Assembly: GCF_020616155.1 (NCBI RefSeq)
Contig: NZ_CP085530.1
Location: 201,501-265,500, forward strand
Source: Vogesella sp. XCS3
GTDB taxonomy: Bacteria > Pseudomonadota > Gammaproteobacteria > Burkholderiales > Chromobacteriaceae
Direction of reading: 5' to 3'
DNA: 64,000 nt
The position numbers and the translations under genes were made by a program. The notes under the pieces were generated by a model. It searched no databases. It had not been told where the DNA came from and saw only the letters and a list, made by a program, of their open reading frames with translations. Shown one piece after another: positions 46,635-57,731 of the stretch. The first letter of the stretch is position 1; each line of letters opens with the position of its first letter.

Positions 46635-48110
46635 ATGAGTCGCGAGATTTTGCTGTTGGTTGATGCTCTGGCAAGCGAGAAAAACGTTAGCCGCGAGGTG
46701 GTTTTTTCCGCGCTGGAGCTGGCACTGGCTTCTGCCACCAAAAAGAAGTTTAACGAAGACGAGCTGGATGTCCGTGTAGAGATCGACCGTCACAATGGCC
46801 AGTACCAGACTTTCCGTCGCTGGACCGTGGTGGATGCCGAAGCACTGGAGTATGAAGACCGCGAACTGAGCCTGGAAGAAGCCCGCGAGCGTGACCCGCG
46901 TGCCGAGCTGGGTGGCGTGATCGAAGAATCCATGGAAGCCGTAGAGTTTGGCCGTATCGGCGCCCAGGCTGCCAAACAGGTCATCCTGCAGAAAATCCGT
47001 GACGCAGAGCGCGAGCAGGTGCTGAACGAGTTCCTGCAGCGTCGCGAAAGCCTGATCACCGGCACCATCAAGCGCATCGAGCGTGGCAACGCCATCGTTG
47101 AATGCGGCAAGCTGGAAGCTGTCCTGCCGCGCGACCAGATGATTCCGAAGGAAAACCTGCGCGTGGGTGACCGCGTGAAGGCTTACCTGATGCGCATCGA
47201 CCGTCTGGGTCGTGGCCCGCAGCTGGTGCTGTCGCGTACTTCGCGCGAGTTCCTGGTGAAGCTGTTCGAGCTGGAAGTGCCGGAAATCGAAGAAGGCATG
47301 CTGGAAATCAAGGAAGCCGCCCGTGACCCGGGTATGCGCGCCAAGATGGCCGTCAAGTCCAATGACCCGCGTCTGGACCCGCAAGGTACCTGCATCGGCA
47401 TGCGCGGTTCCCGCGTTCAGGCCGTAACCCAGGAACTGGCTGGCGAGCGTATCGATATCGTGCTGTGGGCTCCGGAACCGGCGCAGTTCGTGATCAACGC
47501 GCTGTCCCCGGCCGAAGTAAACCGCATCATGGTGGACGAAGACAGTCACACCATGGACGTGGTGGTAGAGGAAGAACAGCTGGCGTTGGCGATCGGCCGT
47601 GGTGGTCAGAACGTCAAGCTGGCAGCCGAGCTGACCGGCTGGAACCTGAACATCCTGACTGTGACCGAAGCGGAAGAAAAACACCTGGAAGAAGATGCCA
47701 AGCTGCGCGAGCACTTCATCCGTCATCTGGGTGTGGATGAAGAAATGGCTGCCCTGCTGGTGCAGGAAGGCTTTGCAACACTGGAAGAAGTGGCCTATGT
47801 GCCAATTTCCGAAATGCTGGAAATCGATGGCTTTGACGATGCGCTGGTAAACGAGCTGCGTAGCCGTGCGCGTGATGCCATCCTGACCCTGGCAATTGCT
47901 TCGGAAGAAAAAGTGGAAGAAGTGGCCGACGAGCTCAAGGATCTGGAAGGACTGGATGCCGAGCTGGTACGCAAACTGGCCGAAAACGGCGTGACCACCC
48001 GTGACGACCTGGCCGATCTCGCCGTTGACGATCTGGTCGACATGACAGGCATGGATGCCGATGCGGCGCGCGCGCTCATCATGAAAGCCCGCGAACACTG
48101 GTTCAACTGA
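46635..48110 (+). CDS. nusA: Transcription termination/antitermination factor NusA
   Basis: A 491-residue NusA. The N-terminal RNA polymerase-binding domain (1-125) is followed by S1 (about 135-200), KH1 and KH2 domains ([40 protein letters not shown]) and two C-terminal acidic AR repeats, as in gammaproteobacteria. GGAGG lies 6 bases ahead of the ATG. It acts in pausing, termination and rRNA antitermination. Confidence 0.97.
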   Translation: MSREILLLVDALASEKNVSREVVFSALELALASATKKKFNEDELDVRVEIDRHNGQYQTFRRWTVVDAEALEYEDRELSLEEARERDPRAELGGVIEESMEAVEFGRIGAQAAKQVILQKIRDAEREQVLNEFLQRRESLITGTIKRIERGNAIVECGKLEAVLPRDQMIPKENLRVGDRVKAYLMRIDRLGRGPQLVLSRTSREFLVKLFELEVPEIEEGMLEIKEAARDPGMRAKMAVKSNDPRLDPQGTCIGMRGSRVQAVTQELAGERIDIVLWAPEPAQFVINALSPAEVNRIMVDEDSHTMDVVVEEEQLALAIGRGGQNVKLAAELTGWNLNILTVTEAEEKHLEEDAKLREHFIRHLGVDEEMAALLVQEGFATLEEVAYVPISEMLEIDGFDDALVNELRSRARDAILTLAIASEEKVEEVADELKDLEGLDAELVRKLAENGVTTRDDLADLAVDDLVDMTGMDADAARALIMKAREHWFN

Positions 48111-48157
48111 GCCAGCCCTGCAAACGGATCGATTGCTAGAAGGAATTAGGAATACGC

Positions 48158-51079
48158 ATGGTTTTAACGAATGTAAAGCAGTTTGCGAGTGAGCTGAACT
48201 TGTCCCCGGAACGTCTTCTGGAACAGTTGAAAAACGCAGGTGTAGGCAAGCGTGGTTTTGATGACACGCTGACCGAGCAGGATAAAAAGCAGTTGCTGGA
48301 CTTTCTGAAAACGTCGCATGGCGCGCGTGATGAAGGCAAGGTAACTCTGACCCGTAAGCAAACCAGCGAAATCCACACTGCCGCTGGCAGCACTGTCAAA
48401 GTGGAAACCCGCAAGAAGCGTACTTTTGTTCGCCCGGAAGATCAGCCTGCCGTAGCAGCACCTGCTGCTGAAGCCCCCAAGGCTGCCGAGCCGGTAGCCG
48501 AGGCTGCGCCTCAGGTTGCCGCTGCGCCGGTAGTGGAAGCCGCCAAGCCGGCAGCCGCGCCAGTGGCCGCCAAGCCTGCCGAGCCGAAAGCAGAAGAAAA
48601 GAAAGTGGAAGAGAAAAAAGTCGAAGCGAAACCTGCTGTTGAAGCTGCTGCGCCGGTTGCCCCGGTGAAACAGCCTACGCTGACTCGTCCGGCACCAACT
48701 TCCATTCTGAGCCAGGAAGAAATGGATGCCCGCGCCGCCGAAGAGCGTCGCCAGGCAGAATTCCGAGCTCGCCAGCAAGCACTGCTGCGTGAAAAGCAAG
48801 AGCGTGAAGCACGTCGTCTGGCTGCCAAGGCCGAAGCTGCTGCTCCGGCTAAACCGGTAGTGGAAGTGAAGCCAGAACCTAAGGCAGAAGAGCTGCCGCG
48901 TTCGGCCAAACCTACCCAGCCGCGCATGCAGCCAGCTGCTGCCGGCCAGCGTACCGATGCACCGCGTGGCGACCGCCCGGCAGGCCAGGGTCAGCGCCCG
49001 GCAGGCCAAGGCCAGCGCCCCGGTCAAGGTGGTCAGCAGCGTCCGGCTGGTCAGGGTGCACGTCCTGCAGCAGGTGGTGCAGCCCCGGCGCGTGGCCCGG
49101 CTGCAGCGACGACTGCACCGGCGCCTGCTGGTGATGCGCGCCCAGGCGACAAGCGCGGTCCGGCCAAAAAAGGCGGCAACAAGGACTGGAACGACGGCAA
49201 AAAAGGCAAAGGCCTGAAAACCCGTGGTGGCGATACCAGCAACGACTGGAAATCGCGCAAGTCCGGCGGTAAGCACAAGAACAGCAATAACCAGCATGCA
49301 TTCCAGGCTCCAACCGAGCCTATCGTGCACGAAGTGCTGGTGCCGGAAACCATCACCGTTGGCGACCTGGCTCACCGTATGGCCGTGAAGGCTGCCGAGG
49401 TGATCAAGGTGCTGATGAAGATGGGCATGATGGTGACCATCAACCAGGTGCTGGATCAGGAAACCGCGCTGATTATCGTGGAAGAAATGGGTCACGTGGG
49501 CAAGGCTGCCCAGGCAGATGATCCGGAAGCCTACCTGGCCGATGGTGAAACCATCGAAGTGGCCGAGCAGATTTCCCGTCCGCCAGTGGTAACCGTAATG
49601 GGTCACGTTGATCACGGTAAAACCTCGCTGCTGGATTACATCCGTCGCGCCAAAGTGGCAGCTGGCGAAGCCGGTGGCATTACCCAGCATATTGGTGCCT
49701 ACCACGTAGAAACCGACCGCGGCATGATCACCTTCCTGGATACCCCGGGTCACGAAGCGTTTACCGCCATGCGTGCCCGTGGTGCCAAGGCGACCGATAT
49801 CGTGGTGCTGGTGGTAGCAGCTGACGACGGCGTAATGCCGCAAACCATCGAAGCGATTCACCACGCCAAAGCGGCCGGTGTGCCTATCGTGGTTGCTGTG
49901 AACAAGATCGACAAGCAAGGCGCTAACGCCGAGCGTATCCGCCAGGAACTGGTTGCCCACGAAGTAGTGCCGGAAGACTGGGGTGGCGATACCCAGTTCA
50001 TCGAAGTGTCGGCCAAAATGGGCCTGAACATTGATGCGCTGCTGGAAGCCATCCTGCTGCAAGCCGAAGTGCTGGAGCTGACTGCTGCGGTAGATGCACC
50101 TGCCAAGGGCATTATCGTGGAAGCGCGCCTGGACAAAGGCCGTGGCCCGGTAGCCACCCTGCTGGTACAGTCCGGTACCCTGAAGAAGGGCGACATCGTG
50201 CTGGCTGGTACTGCCTTTGGTCGCGTGCGTGCCATGGTGGACGAAAACGGCAAGCCGATCGACGAAGCCGGCCCGGCTATCCCGGTAGAAATCCTGGGTC
50301 TGTCCGACGTACCGTCTGCCGGTGAAGACGCCATGGTACTGGCCGACGAGAAAAAGGCGCGTGAAATCGCCCTGTTCCGTGCCGGCAAGTTCCGTGATGT
50401 ACGCCTGGCCAAGCAGCAAGCTGCCAAGCTGGAAAACATGTTTGCCCAGATGTCCGAAGGCGAAGTGCAGAACCTGCCTATCATTATCAAGGCAGACGTT
50501 CAGGGTTCGTACGAAGCACTGGCCGGCAGCCTGCAAAAGCTGTCTACCGAAGAAGTGCGCGTCAACATCCTGCACTCCGGTGTGGGTGGCATTTCCGAGT
50601 CCGACATTAACCTGGCGATCGCGTCCAAGGCTATCGTGGTGGGCTTCAATGCCCGCGCTGATGCCGCCGCACGCAAGCTGGCGGAGAGCGAAGGCGTGGA
50701 AATCCGTTACTACAACATCATTTACGATGTCGTGGACGACGTGAAAGCCGCCATGTCCGGCATGCTGGCACCAGAGAAGAAAGAGCAGATCATTGGTACC
50801 GTGGAAATCCGTCAGGTGATCTCCGTGTCCAAGGTCGGCAACATCGCTGGTTGCATGGTGACCGATGGCATCATCAAGCGTGCTGCCAGCATCCGTCTGA
50901 TCCGTCACAACGTGGTGGTTCACACTGGCGAGCTGGACTCCTTGAAGCGCTTCAAGGACGACGTGAAAGAAGTGAAGCAAGGCTACGAATGCGGCCTGAT
51001 GCTGAAGAACTTCAACGATATCCAGGAAGGCGACCAGCTGGAAGTGTTCGAGATCGTGGAAGTCGCACGTTCTCTGTAA
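48158..51079 (+). CDS. infB: Translation initiation factor IF-2
   Basis: A 973-residue GTPase that places initiator tRNA on the ribosome. The N-terminal IF2_N domain (about 1-55) is followed by a long, low-complexity Ala/Pro/Lys/Gln region (about 90-380) with repeated RPAGQGQ units. The second IF2_N leads into the G domain ([29 protein letters not shown]) and the beta-barrel/C2 domains. The long linker is usual in betaproteobacteria. Internal starts giving shorter IF2 forms, as in E. coli, cannot be judged here. Confidence 0.97.
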   Translation: MVLTNVKQFASELNLSPERLLEQLKNAGVGKRGFDDTLTEQDKKQLLDFLKTSHGARDEGKVTLTRKQTSEIHTAAGSTVKVETRKKRTFVRPEDQPAVAAPAAEAPKAAEPVAEAAPQVAAAPVVEAAKPAAAPVAAKPAEPKAEEKKVEEKKVEAKPAVEAAAPVAPVKQPTLTRPAPTSILSQEEMDARAAEERRQAEFRARQQALLREKQEREARRLAAKAEAAAPAKPVVEVKPEPKAEELPRSAKPTQPRMQPAAAGQRTDAPRGDRPAGQGQRPAGQGQRPGQGGQQRPAGQGARPAAGGAAPARGPAAATTAPAPAGDARPGDKRGPAKKGGNKDWNDGKKGKGLKTRGGDTSNDWKSRKSGGKHKNSNNQHAFQAPTEPIVHEVLVPETITVGDLAHRMAVKAAEVIKVLMKMGMMVTINQVLDQETALIIVEEMGHVGKAAQADDPEAYLADGETIEVAEQISRPPVVTVMGHVDHGKTSLLDYIRRAKVAAGEAGGITQHIGAYHVETDRGMITFLDTPGHEAFTAMRARGAKATDIVVLVVAADDGVMPQTIEAIHHAKAAGVPIVVAVNKIDKQGANAERIRQELVAHEVVPEDWGGDTQFIEVSAKMGLNIDALLEAILLQAEVLELTAAVDAPAKGIIVEARLDKGRGPVATLLVQSGTLKKGDIVLAGTAFGRVRAMVDENGKPIDEAGPAIPVEILGLSDVPSAGEDAMVLADEKKAREIALFRAGKFRDVRLAKQQAAKLENMFAQMSEGEVQNLPIIIKADVQGSYEALAGSLQKLSTEEVRVNILHSGVGGISESDINLAIASKAIVVGFNARADAAARKLAESEGVEIRYYNIIYDVVDDVKAAMSGMLAPEKKEQIIGTVEIRQVISVSKVGNIAGCMVTDGIIKRAASIRLIRHNVVVHTGELDSLKRFKDDVKEVKQGYECGLMLKNFNDIQEGDQLEVFEIVEVARSL

Positions 51080-51103
51080 TGCAGTGATATAGAGGCGGGT
51101 GCC

Positions 51104-51115
51104 AGGTTGGCCGCA
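51104..51115 (+). repeat. Dispersed repeat copy between infB and rbfA
   Basis: AGGTTGGCCGCA, 24 bases after the infB stop, in the middle of the operon. Confidence 0.9.
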
Positions 51116-51212
51116 TGGCCGGCGGGCACTCGCCTTTTCTTGTTTAAGCCACCAAATCCGCATAGGCAGGGCAGTGCGCCATGGCGGGTGGGGTGGCCAG
51201 GAGTATCAGATC

Positions 51213-51650
51213 ATGGCTAAAGCCAAAAAAGGTTTTTCCCGCTCGGACCGTATCGCCGAGCAGATCCAGCGCGAGCTGGCCGAGCTGATCCGCAAGGGCC
51301 TGAAAGACCCGCGTGTGGGTTGGGTCACCATTACGGCAGTAGACGTTACCCGTGACTACTCGCACGCCAAGGTGTTCTACACCGTGATGGACGAGAACAA
51401 GCGCGAGATCACCCAGGAAGCGCTGGAAAGCGCTGCCGGTTACCTGCGCAACGGCATTGGCCGCGTGCTGCAGATCTTTACCACCCCGCAGCTGCATTTT
51501 GTTTACGACGACTCCATCGAGCGTGGCGTGTACATGAGCCGCCTGATTGACGAAGTGAACGGCAATGCCACCACCGTCGAGCACGACGATGCGGCCAACC
51601 TTGACGCAGAAGAAGGCGACGAGGGCGAAGAGGGTAGCGATAAAGCATGA
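51213..51650 (+). CDS. rbfA: Ribosome-binding factor A
   Basis: A 145-residue KH-like 16S rRNA maturation factor. The start MAKAKKGFSRSDRIAEQIQRELA is preceded by AGGAG. It contains the conserved DPRVGWVTITAVDVTRDYSHAKVF and ends in an acidic tail. The stop overlaps the truB start by four bases. A minus-orientation repeat (51590-51602) lies in the tail and encodes AANL. Confidence 0.95.
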   Translation: MAKAKKGFSRSDRIAEQIQRELAELIRKGLKDPRVGWVTITAVDVTRDYSHAKVFYTVMDENKREITQEALESAAGYLRNGIGRVLQIFTTPQLHFVYDDSIERGVYMSRLIDEVNGNATTVEHDDAANLDAEEGDEGEEGSDKA

Positions 51651-52570
51651 GTGCACCGCGTCGCGTAAAGCTGCCTATCAATGGTGTGCTGCTGCTGGAC
51701 AAGCCTTATTTGCTAAGTAGCAACACCGCTTTGCAGCGTGCGCGCTGGCTGTACAGTGCGGCCAAAGGCGGCCATACCGGCGTGCTGGACCCGCTGGCTA
51801 CCGGCCTGTTGCCGCTGTGTTTTGGCGAGGCGACCAAGTTTTCCTCGTATCTGCTGGATGCCGACAAGGGCTACCGCGCCACCGTCAAGTTTGGTGAAGT
51901 CACTACCACCGGGGATATCGAGGGCGAAGTGCTGTTGCAGCGCCCGGTAGCCTTTACGCTGCCGCAGCTGCAGGCCGCCATTGCTGCGCATACCGGCCCT
52001 ATCAGCCAGGTGCCGCCGATGTATTCGGCGCTGAAGCATCAGGGCAAGGCTCTGTACGAGTACGCGCGTGAGGGGATCGAGATCAAGCGCGAGGCGCGCG
52101 ATGTCACCATTCACCGCATCGACCTGATCTCGTTCGACGGCACGACTGCCGTGATCGACGTGCTGTGCAGCAAGGGCACCTATATCCGAACGCTAGGGCA
52201 GGATATCGGCGAGATGCTGGGTTGTGGCGCACACCTTACCGGGCTGCGCCGCACCACTACAGGCGGTTTCCTGCTGGAAAACGCCATCACGCTGGAGCAG
52301 CTGGAAGCCACGCCGCCGGAAGCCCGCGGCCAACTATTGCTGCCGATAGACGTGCTGGTGGCGCATTTTGACGAGCAGACCCTGCCTGCGCGCGACGCCG
52401 AGCGTTTTTGTCACGGCCAAGCCGTGCGTGCGCCGGAAAAGTGTGAGACAATGCGCCGTTTTCGTGTATACCGCGAGGCAACGCGAGAATTTCTCGGGCT
52501 GGCCGAGGCAAGAGACGACAGTCTGTTGCACCCTGTCCGGGTAACGGCTGCTCCGGCAGCCGCTGTGTGA
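51647..52570 (+). CDS. truB: tRNA pseudouridine-55 synthase TruB
   Basis: A 307-residue pseudouridine synthase that makes Psi55 in the T loop of tRNAs. The catalytic Asp is in GGHTGVLDPLATGLLPLCFGEATKF; other landmarks are SQVPPMYSALKHQGKALYEYAR and CSKGTYIRTLGQDIGE. It overlaps rbfA (ATGA). Confidence 0.96.
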   Translation: MSAPRRVKLPINGVLLLDKPYLLSSNTALQRARWLYSAAKGGHTGVLDPLATGLLPLCFGEATKFSSYLLDADKGYRATVKFGEVTTTGDIEGEVLLQRPVAFTLPQLQAAIAAHTGPISQVPPMYSALKHQGKALYEYAREGIEIKREARDVTIHRIDLISFDGTTAVIDVLCSKGTYIRTLGQDIGEMLGCGAHLTGLRRTTTGGFLLENAITLEQLEATPPEARGQLLLPIDVLVAHFDEQTLPARDAERFCHGQAVRAPEKCETMRRFRVYREATREFLGLAEARDDSLLHPVRVTAAPAAAV

Positions 52571-52642
52571 AGTGTAGGTGGGTTCCGGCTCGCCGCACTT
52601 GTCGGGCTTTACCGCCCTAAACCGATATTGGAGTAATTCCTC

Positions 52643-52912
52643 ATGGCAATGAACGCCGAAAAAAAAGCAGTCATCGTTAAAGATTTCCAGCGTAAAGAAA
52701 ACGACACCGGTTCCAGCGAAGTTCAAGTAGCTCTGCTGACCGCTCGTATCAATGACCTGACTCCGCACTTCAAAGCCAACACCAAAGATCACCACAGCCG
52801 TCGTGGCCTGCTGAAACTGGTGAGCCGTCGTCGTCGTCTGCTTGACTACCTCAAGCGCACTGACGCTGAAAGCTACCGCGCTCTGATCGCTCGTCTGGGT
52901 CTGCGCAAGTAA
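52643..52912 (+). CDS. rpsO: 30S ribosomal protein S15
   Basis: An 89-residue ribosomal protein of the universal length, with [19 protein letters not shown] and [26 protein letters not shown] lies ahead of the ATG. S15 represses its own translation by binding its leader in E. coli; the 72-base gap after truB may hold a similar site. Confidence 0.98.
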   Translation: MAMNAEKKAVIVKDFQRKENDTGSSEVQVALLTARINDLTPHFKANTKDHHSRRGLLKLVSRRRRLLDYLKRTDAESYRALIARLGLRK

Positions 52913-52926
52913 TCGGTTTGAATTCG

Positions 52927-52955
52927 AAAAAGTCGCAGCCCGTCTGCGACTTTTT
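52927..52955 (+). terminator. Terminator between rpsO and pnp
   Basis: GTCGCAG / CTGCGAC (52932-52938, 52944-52950), extended by AAAAA on the left pairing TTTTT on the right, with a 5-base loop. It is a classical intrinsic terminator after rpsO. Confidence 0.92.
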
Positions 52956-52985
52956 CGTTTCTGCAGTGGCAGTATCTGTAAGTTA

Positions 52986-53013
52986 TTGAGTCAACGGGGG
53001 GAGCCTCTATAAA
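52986..53013 (+). promoter_or_regulatory. Candidate pnp promoter
   Basis: TTGAGT (52986-52991), a 16-base spacer and TATAAA (53008-53013) lie between the rpsO terminator and pnp. They leave a leader of about 65 bases, consistent with separate control of pnp. Confidence 0.6.
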
Positions 53014-53082
53014 TCTGCATCAGGCTGGTGCCGATTCGTAGGGGTTCCCGTTGCATAAAGTACCTAATGAAGGGCACCTCAA

Positions 53083-55224
53083 GTGTTTAACAAAATTACC
53101 AAGTCGTTCCAGTACGGCAAACATACCGTTACCCTGGAAACCGGCGAAGTAGCGCGCCAGGCCTCCGGCGCGGTACTGGTGTCGGTAGAAGATACCGTGG
53201 TTCTGGTTTCTGTTGTCGGCTCCAAAAACGTGAAGCCGGGCCAGGACTTCTTCCCGCTGACCGTGGACTACCTGGAGCGTACTTACGCTGCCGGCAAGAT
53301 CCCGGGCGGTTTCTTCAAGCGTGAAGGCAAACAGTCCGAAAAAGAAATCCTGACCAGCCGCCTGATCGATCGCCCGATTCGCCCGCTGTTCCCGGAAGGC
53401 TTCTACCACGACGTACAAATCGTGGCCACCGTGATGTCGCTGAACCCGGAAGTGGATTCCGACGTGCCTGCCATGATCGGTGCCTCCGCTGCGCTGGCCA
53501 TTTCCGGCCTGCCGTTCAACGGCCCGATCGGTGCGGTTCGCGTAGGTTACGCCAACGGCGAATACATCCTGAACCCGACCAAAACCGAGCTGCTGACCTC
53601 GGAAATGGACCTGGTGGTTGCCGGTACCGAGCGTGCCGTGCTGATGGTCGAGTCCGAAGCCAAAGAACTGTCCGAAGCCGTGATGCTGGGTGCCGTGGTA
53701 TTCGGCCACGAGCAAATGCAGGCTGCCATCACCGCCATCAACGAGTTTGCTGACGAAGTGAACCCGGTAATGTGGGACTGGGAAGCACCGGCCAAGAACG
53801 AAGCGCTGATCGCCCAGATCCGTGACATTTCCGGCGAAGCCATTGCCAACGCTTTCCGCATCCGCCAGAAGGGAGCCCGCTCCGAAGCGCTGAACGCTGC
53901 CTGGGCTGCCGTGAAGGCCGCACTGATCACCGAAGACACCGACACCCTGGTGGCTAACGAGATCAAAGGCATCTTCAAGTCGCTGGAAGCCGAAATCGTG
54001 CGTGGCCAGATCCTGTCCGGCGAGCCGCGCATCGACGGCCGCGACACCCGTACCGTACGCCCGATCGCTATCCGCACCGGCGTGCTGCCACGTGTACACG
54101 GCTCCTCGCTGTTCACCCGTGGCGAAACCCAGGCTATCGTGACCACCACGCTGGGCACCAAGCAGGACGAGCAGATCATCGACGCGCTGGCCGGCGAATA
54201 CACCGACCGCTTCATGCTGCACTACAACTTCCCGCCGTACTCCACCGGTGAAGCTGGCCGCATGGGCCCGCCAAAACGCCGCGAAATCGGCCACGGCCGC
54301 CTGGCCAAGCGTGCACTGGCACAAGTACTGCCATCCGAAACCGAATTCGGCTACACCATGCGTGTGGTATCCGAAATCACCGAATCCAACGGCTCCTCGT
54401 CGATGGCTTCCGTGTGCGGTGGCTGCCTGGCACTGCTGTCGGCCGGTGTACCGCTGAAAGCCCACGTGGCCGGTATCGCCATGGGTCTGATCCTGGAAGG
54501 CAACCGCTTCGCCGTGCTGACCGATATCCTGGGTGACGAAGATCACCTGGGCGATATGGACTTCAAGGTAGCCGGTACCGCCGCTGGCGTGACTGCCCTG
54601 CAGATGGATATCAAGATCCAGGGTATCACCAAGGAAATCATGCAGATCGCGCTGGAACAAGCCAAAGACGGCCGCCTGCATATCCTGGGTCACATGAAAG
54701 AAGCCATCGAAGGCCCGCAAGAGCTGTCCACTCACGCGCCGCGTCTGTACGTGATGAAGATCAACCCGGAGAAAATCCGCGAAGTGATCGGTAAAGGTGG
54801 TGAAACCATCCGCGCCATCACCAAAGATACCGGTTGCGAGATCAATATCGAAGAAGACGGCACCATCACCATCGCCTCCGTATCCAACGAAGGCGCTGAA
54901 GCTGCCAAGAAGCGTATCGAAGAAATCACCGCTGAAGTTGAAGTAGGCAAAGTCTACGAAGGCCCGGTAGTGAAGATTCTGGACAACAACGTGGGCGCTA
55001 TCGTGTCCATCATGCCGGGCAAAGATGGTCTGGTACACATTTCGCAGATCGCTCACGAGCGTATCAAGAACGTGTCCGACTACCTGAAAGAAGGCCAGAT
55101 CGTGAAAGTAAAAGCCATCGAGATGGACGACCGCGGCCGCGTTCGCCTGTCGATCAAGGCTTTGCTGGACAACCCGGCAGCCCCGGCTGCCCAGGGTGAC
55201 TTCGGTCTGAAATCCGGCGCCTAA
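53083..55224 (+). CDS. pnp: Polyribonucleotide nucleotidyltransferase (PNPase)
   Basis: A 713-residue phosphorolytic 3'-5' exoribonuclease, trimeric, part of the degradosome with RNase E. Two RNase PH domains, a KH domain ([28 protein letters not shown]) and an S1 domain (about 620-690) are in the normal order. The start codon is GTG (53083): the product then begins [14 protein letters not shown] as in homologues, with AAGGG upstream. In E. coli pnp is autoregulated through RNase III cleavage of its leader; that is not readable here. Confidence 0.97.
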   Translation: MFNKITKSFQYGKHTVTLETGEVARQASGAVLVSVEDTVVLVSVVGSKNVKPGQDFFPLTVDYLERTYAAGKIPGGFFKREGKQSEKEILTSRLIDRPIRPLFPEGFYHDVQIVATVMSLNPEVDSDVPAMIGASAALAISGLPFNGPIGAVRVGYANGEYILNPTKTELLTSEMDLVVAGTERAVLMVESEAKELSEAVMLGAVVFGHEQMQAAITAINEFADEVNPVMWDWEAPAKNEALIAQIRDISGEAIANAFRIRQKGARSEALNAAWAAVKAALITEDTDTLVANEIKGIFKSLEAEIVRGQILSGEPRIDGRDTRTVRPIAIRTGVLPRVHGSSLFTRGETQAIVTTTLGTKQDEQIIDALAGEYTDRFMLHYNFPPYSTGEAGRMGPPKRREIGHGRLAKRALAQVLPSETEFGYTMRVVSEITESNGSSSMASVCGGCLALLSAGVPLKAHVAGIAMGLILEGNRFAVLTDILGDEDHLGDMDFKVAGTAAGVTALQMDIKIQGITKEIMQIALEQAKDGRLHILGHMKEAIEGPQELSTHAPRLYVMKINPEKIREVIGKGGETIRAITKDTGCEINIEEDGTITIASVSNEGAEAAKKRIEEITAEVEVGKVYEGPVVKILDNNVGAIVSIMPGKDGLVHISQIAHERIKNVSDYLKEGQIVKVKAIEMDDRGRVRLSIKALLDNPAAPAAQGDFGLKSGA

Positions 55225-55255
55225 GCCAGATAGCCCTGTTACGGCAGGGTAGATG

Positions 55256-55291
55256 AACCGCCTGTCAGCGCAAGCTGGCAGGCGGTTTTGC
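55256..55291 (+). terminator. Terminator of pnp
   Basis: A 14-bp stem (AACCGCCTGTCAGC / GCTGGCAGGCGGTT, one G-U pair) capped by a GCAA tetraloop and followed by TTT, ending the nusA-pnp series. Confidence 0.92.
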
Positions 55292-55311
55292 TTTGTGTGC
55301 GGGCATGAAAA

Positions 55312-55331
55312 AGCCACCCCGCAGGGTGGCT
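55312..55331 (-). terminator. Terminator of actP
   Basis: AGCCACCC / GGGTGGCT with a 4-base loop; the minus strand continues with TTTTT. It ends the convergent yjcH-actP transcript. Confidence 0.85.
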
Positions 55332-55339
55332 GTGCTGGC

Positions 55340-55361
55340 TTGCGGCCAAGGTTGGCCGCAA
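55340..55361. repeat. Back-to-back inverted pair of dispersed repeats
   Basis: TTGCGGCCAA and TTGGCCGCAA are separated by only GG, giving a nearly perfect palindrome of 22 bases just before the actP stop. One arm is a full 11-mer (55350-55360). Confidence 0.9.
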
Positions 55362-55370
55362 CCGGTCTGC

Positions 55371-57035
55371 TTAGTGATTGTGCGCGCCGGCGGCACCGTG
55401 GCCGGTTTGTGCGCGTACAAACTGGTCGTCGAAGCGGGCACGCTCGCTAGCCGCAGCCGCACTACGGTCCAGCAGCGACACCACAATGCTCACGGCAAAG
55501 GCCAGCGGCATGGAGAACAGCGCCGGGTGCTCATACGGGAAGATGGCGGTTTCGTTGCCCAGCACGGTTACCCATACAGCCTTGGAAAGGATCACCAGCG
55601 TCACCGCCGAAATCAGCCCGCTAAAGCCGCCCAGCAGCGCACCGCGGGTGGTCAGGTCTTTCCAGTACATGGACAGGATCAGGATAGGGAAGTTGGTGGA
55701 TGCTGCCACACCAAAGGTCAGGCCCACCAGAAAGGCCACGTTCTGCTTCTCGAACAGGATGCCCAGCACAATCGCCAGCACGCCGATGGCGACCGCGGCA
55801 ATGCGCGACACTTTCAGCTCGCTCTTTTCATCCGCCTTGCCTTTTTTGATCACGGTAGCGTACAGGTCGTGCGAGATGGCCGACGCGCCTGCCAGCGCGA
55901 GGCCGGCGACCACCGCCAGGATGGTGGCAAAGGCCACGGCAGACAAGAAGCCCAGGAACAGGTTGCCGCCCACGGCTTTGGCCAGATGCATGGCCACCAT
56001 ATTGCCGCCGCCTACCAGCTTGCCACCCAGCTCGCCGTTCACGAAGTACTGCGGGTCTTTACCGATGATCACCACCGCGGCAAAGCCCAGCGTGCACACT
56101 ACCAGGAAGAAGAAGCCGATAAACCCGGTAGCGTAGAACACCGATTTGCGTGCTTCCTTCGCGTTGGGCACGGTAAAGAAGCGCATCAGGATGTGCGGCA
56201 GGCCGGCAATACCGAAGACCAGGCCCAGCGACATCGACGCCACGTTCACCGGGTCGGCCAGCATGCTGCCCGGGCCCATCATGCCCAAACCGTCCTTGTG
56301 TACTGTCACGGCTTCGCGCGCCAGCGTTTCGTAGCTGAAGCCGAACTGTGCCATGGCCATGAAGGCCAGGGTGGTGCCGCCAGCCAGCAGCAGCACGGCC
56401 TTGATGATCTGCACCCAGGTGGTGGCGATCATGCCGCCAAAGATCACATAAGCCATCATCACCACGCCGACCACCACCACGGCTACCGGGTAGTCCAGGC
56501 CAAACAGCAGCTGGATCAGCTGGCCGGCACCCACCATCTGCACGATCAGGTAAAAGCTCACCACGGTCAGCGAGCCAAAGGCGGCAAAGGTGCGGATTTT
56601 GGTCTGGTCCAGCCGGTAGCTGGCGATATCGGCAAAGGTGAAGCGGCCCAGGTTACGCAGGCGCTCGGCCATCAGGAAGGTAATGATGGGCCAGCCCACA
56701 AAGAAGCCGACGGTGTAGATAAAGCCATCGTAGCCTTTGGCAAACACCATGCTGGACAGACCCAGCAGGGTAGCGGCCGACATGTAGTCGCCGGCAATGG
56801 CCAGGCCGTTCTGGAAGCCGGTGATGCCGCCGCCTGCGGTATAGAAGTCGCTGGCGGAGCGGGTGCGGCGCGAAGCCCAGTAGGTAATACCCAGGGTCAG
56901 TACCACAAACACCATGAACATGCCGATGGCGGCCATATTCAGCGGCTGTTTTTCCACGGCACCAGCCATGGCAGGGCCGGCCAGGGCCAGCGGGCTGGCA
57001 GAGAGTGCCAGCAGGGTAGCGAGGGTACGCATCAT
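55371..57035 (-). CDS. actP: Cation/acetate symporter ActP
   Basis: A 554-residue sodium:solute symporter with an N-terminal signal-like segment (about 1-24) and about 13 hydrophobic spans. Family landmarks are [49 protein letters not shown] and [27 protein letters not shown], the last specific to ActP. It imports acetate and glyoxylate. Its start overlaps the end of yjcH by four bases, the conserved yjcH-actP pair; acs is not in this window. Confidence 0.95.
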   Translation of the reverse strand: MMRTLATLLALSASPLALAGPAMAGAVEKQPLNMAAIGMFMVFVVLTLGITYWASRRTRSASDFYTAGGGITGFQNGLAIAGDYMSAATLLGLSSMVFAKGYDGFIYTVGFFVGWPIITFLMAERLRNLGRFTFADIASYRLDQTKIRTFAAFGSLTVVSFYLIVQMVGAGQLIQLLFGLDYPVAVVVVGVVMMAYVIFGGMIATTWVQIIKAVLLLAGGTTLAFMAMAQFGFSYETLAREAVTVHKDGLGMMGPGSMLADPVNVASMSLGLVFGIAGLPHILMRFFTVPNAKEARKSVFYATGFIGFFFLVVCTLGFAAVVIIGKDPQYFVNGELGGKLVGGGNMVAMHLAKAVGGNLFLGFLSAVAFATILAVVAGLALAGASAISHDLYATVIKKGKADEKSELKVSRIAAVAIGVLAIVLGILFEKQNVAFLVGLTFGVAASTNFPILILSMYWKDLTTRGALLGGFSGLISAVTLVILSKAVWVTVLGNETAIFPYEHPALFSMPLAFAVSIVVSLLDRSAAAASERARFDDQFVRAQTGHGAAGAHNH

Positions 57036-57343
57036 GGCTGGCTCTCCTGCAGGATGGTGGCGGTCAGGCGGTCGAATTCGGTATTGGCGCGGTATACGTA
57101 ATAGCCGGTGAGCGCCCAGGTAAATACGATGATGGCAGCGCCTACCGGTACGCCGACAGACAGCACGCCGCCGCTGTGCAGTGCCTGGTGCAAGGTGTCG
57201 GGTGCCAGTGCTACTACCAGCATGTACAGGTAATAGGTACCCAGCGTGAGGGCGGCCAGGGTCCAGGCCAGGGTAGAGCGCTTTTTCACCAGGGTGGCGA
57301 ATTGCGGGTGTTGCCGGATGGCGTGTGTTGCATTGCCAGTCAT
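57032..57343 (-). CDS. yjcH: DUF485 inner-membrane protein YjcH
   Basis: A 103-residue protein with two hydrophobic segments (about 26-46 and 62-84) and the DUF485 segment [18 protein letters not shown] near the N-terminus. It always sits just upstream of actP and is thought to help the permease; its function is not established. GGAGAGAT precedes the ATG. The 50-base regulatory block at 57421-57470 lies about 80 bases upstream. Confidence 0.9.
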   Translation of the reverse strand: MTGNATHAIRQHPQFATLVKKRSTLAWTLAALTLGTYYLYMLVVALAPDTLHQALHSGGVLSVGVPVGAAIIVFTWALTGYYVYRANTEFDRLTATILQESQP

Positions 57344-57420
57344 GATCTCTCCTGTTTCTCGGTTGTATTACTGCGGGGTGCCGCTCTGTGGCGGCTGCTA
57401 TCGAGCTTTTGCTCGCTTAT

Positions 57421-57470
57421 GCCTGATGATTCCCTGCCAACCTTGCGCAACTGTGTGTGAAATGTAACGA
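57421..57470 (-). promoter_or_regulatory. Duplicated regulatory block, copy upstream of yjcH-actP
   Basis: Aligned without gaps to 59411-59460, about 37 of 50 bases agree, including GATGATT, CTTGCGCAA and TGTAACGA at the same offsets. It lies about 80-130 bases upstream of the yjcH start, where a transcription activator would bind. Confidence 0.65.
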
Positions 57471-57591
57471 AACATGAACGCGGCATGTTTGGCCCCCGGG
57501 CGAGGTCTGGCAGGGGTTTTTGCTGGCTATGGCCACGTGTGCGGGCCTGTGGGCGTGGCAGCCTTGCAACAAAATGTGGCGGGTAGCAGGG

Positions 57592-57617
57592 CAAAAAAAA
57601 TCCCCGCCGAGGCGGGG
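57592..57617 (-). terminator. Terminator of the acyl-CoA ligase gene
   Basis: CCCCGCC (57602-57608) / GGCGGGG (57611-57617); the minus strand continues with A and eight T residues (A-run at 57593-57600). Confidence 0.88.
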
Positions 57618-57671
57618 GTATAAGGGGGAAATGTTCGCAGCGTAGCTACGAGGCCTGCCATGCCGGCACGA

Positions 57672-57711
57672 TGCGGCCAACCAGAACACCCCTGTTGCAG
57701 GGTTGGCCGCA
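57672..57711. repeat. Inverted pair of dispersed repeats after the acyl-CoA ligase gene
   Basis: TGCGGCCAACC (57672-57682) and GGTTGGCCGCA (57701-57711) are perfect complements separated by 18 bases. They could form an 11-bp hairpin, 21 bases beyond the ligase stop. Confidence 0.92.
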
Positions 57712-57731
57712 GGCGCTGCCGGTGCGGCGGG

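Larger units (their letters stand above)
57344..57731. other. Regulatory region upstream of yjcH-actP and 3' region of the acyl-CoA ligase
   Basis: 388 bases without a gene. From left to right: the yjcH leader, the 50-base block shared with the ligase promoter (57421-57470), the ligase terminator (57592-57617), and an inverted pair of dispersed repeats (57672-57711). Confidence 0.7.

Noticed and set aside
48164..51163. 999-codon open frame antisense to infB, and similar long frames antisense to urtA-urtB, dnaX and rimP-nusA
   Set aside because: They mirror known genes codon for codon, lack recognisable domains and arise from third-position GC bias.
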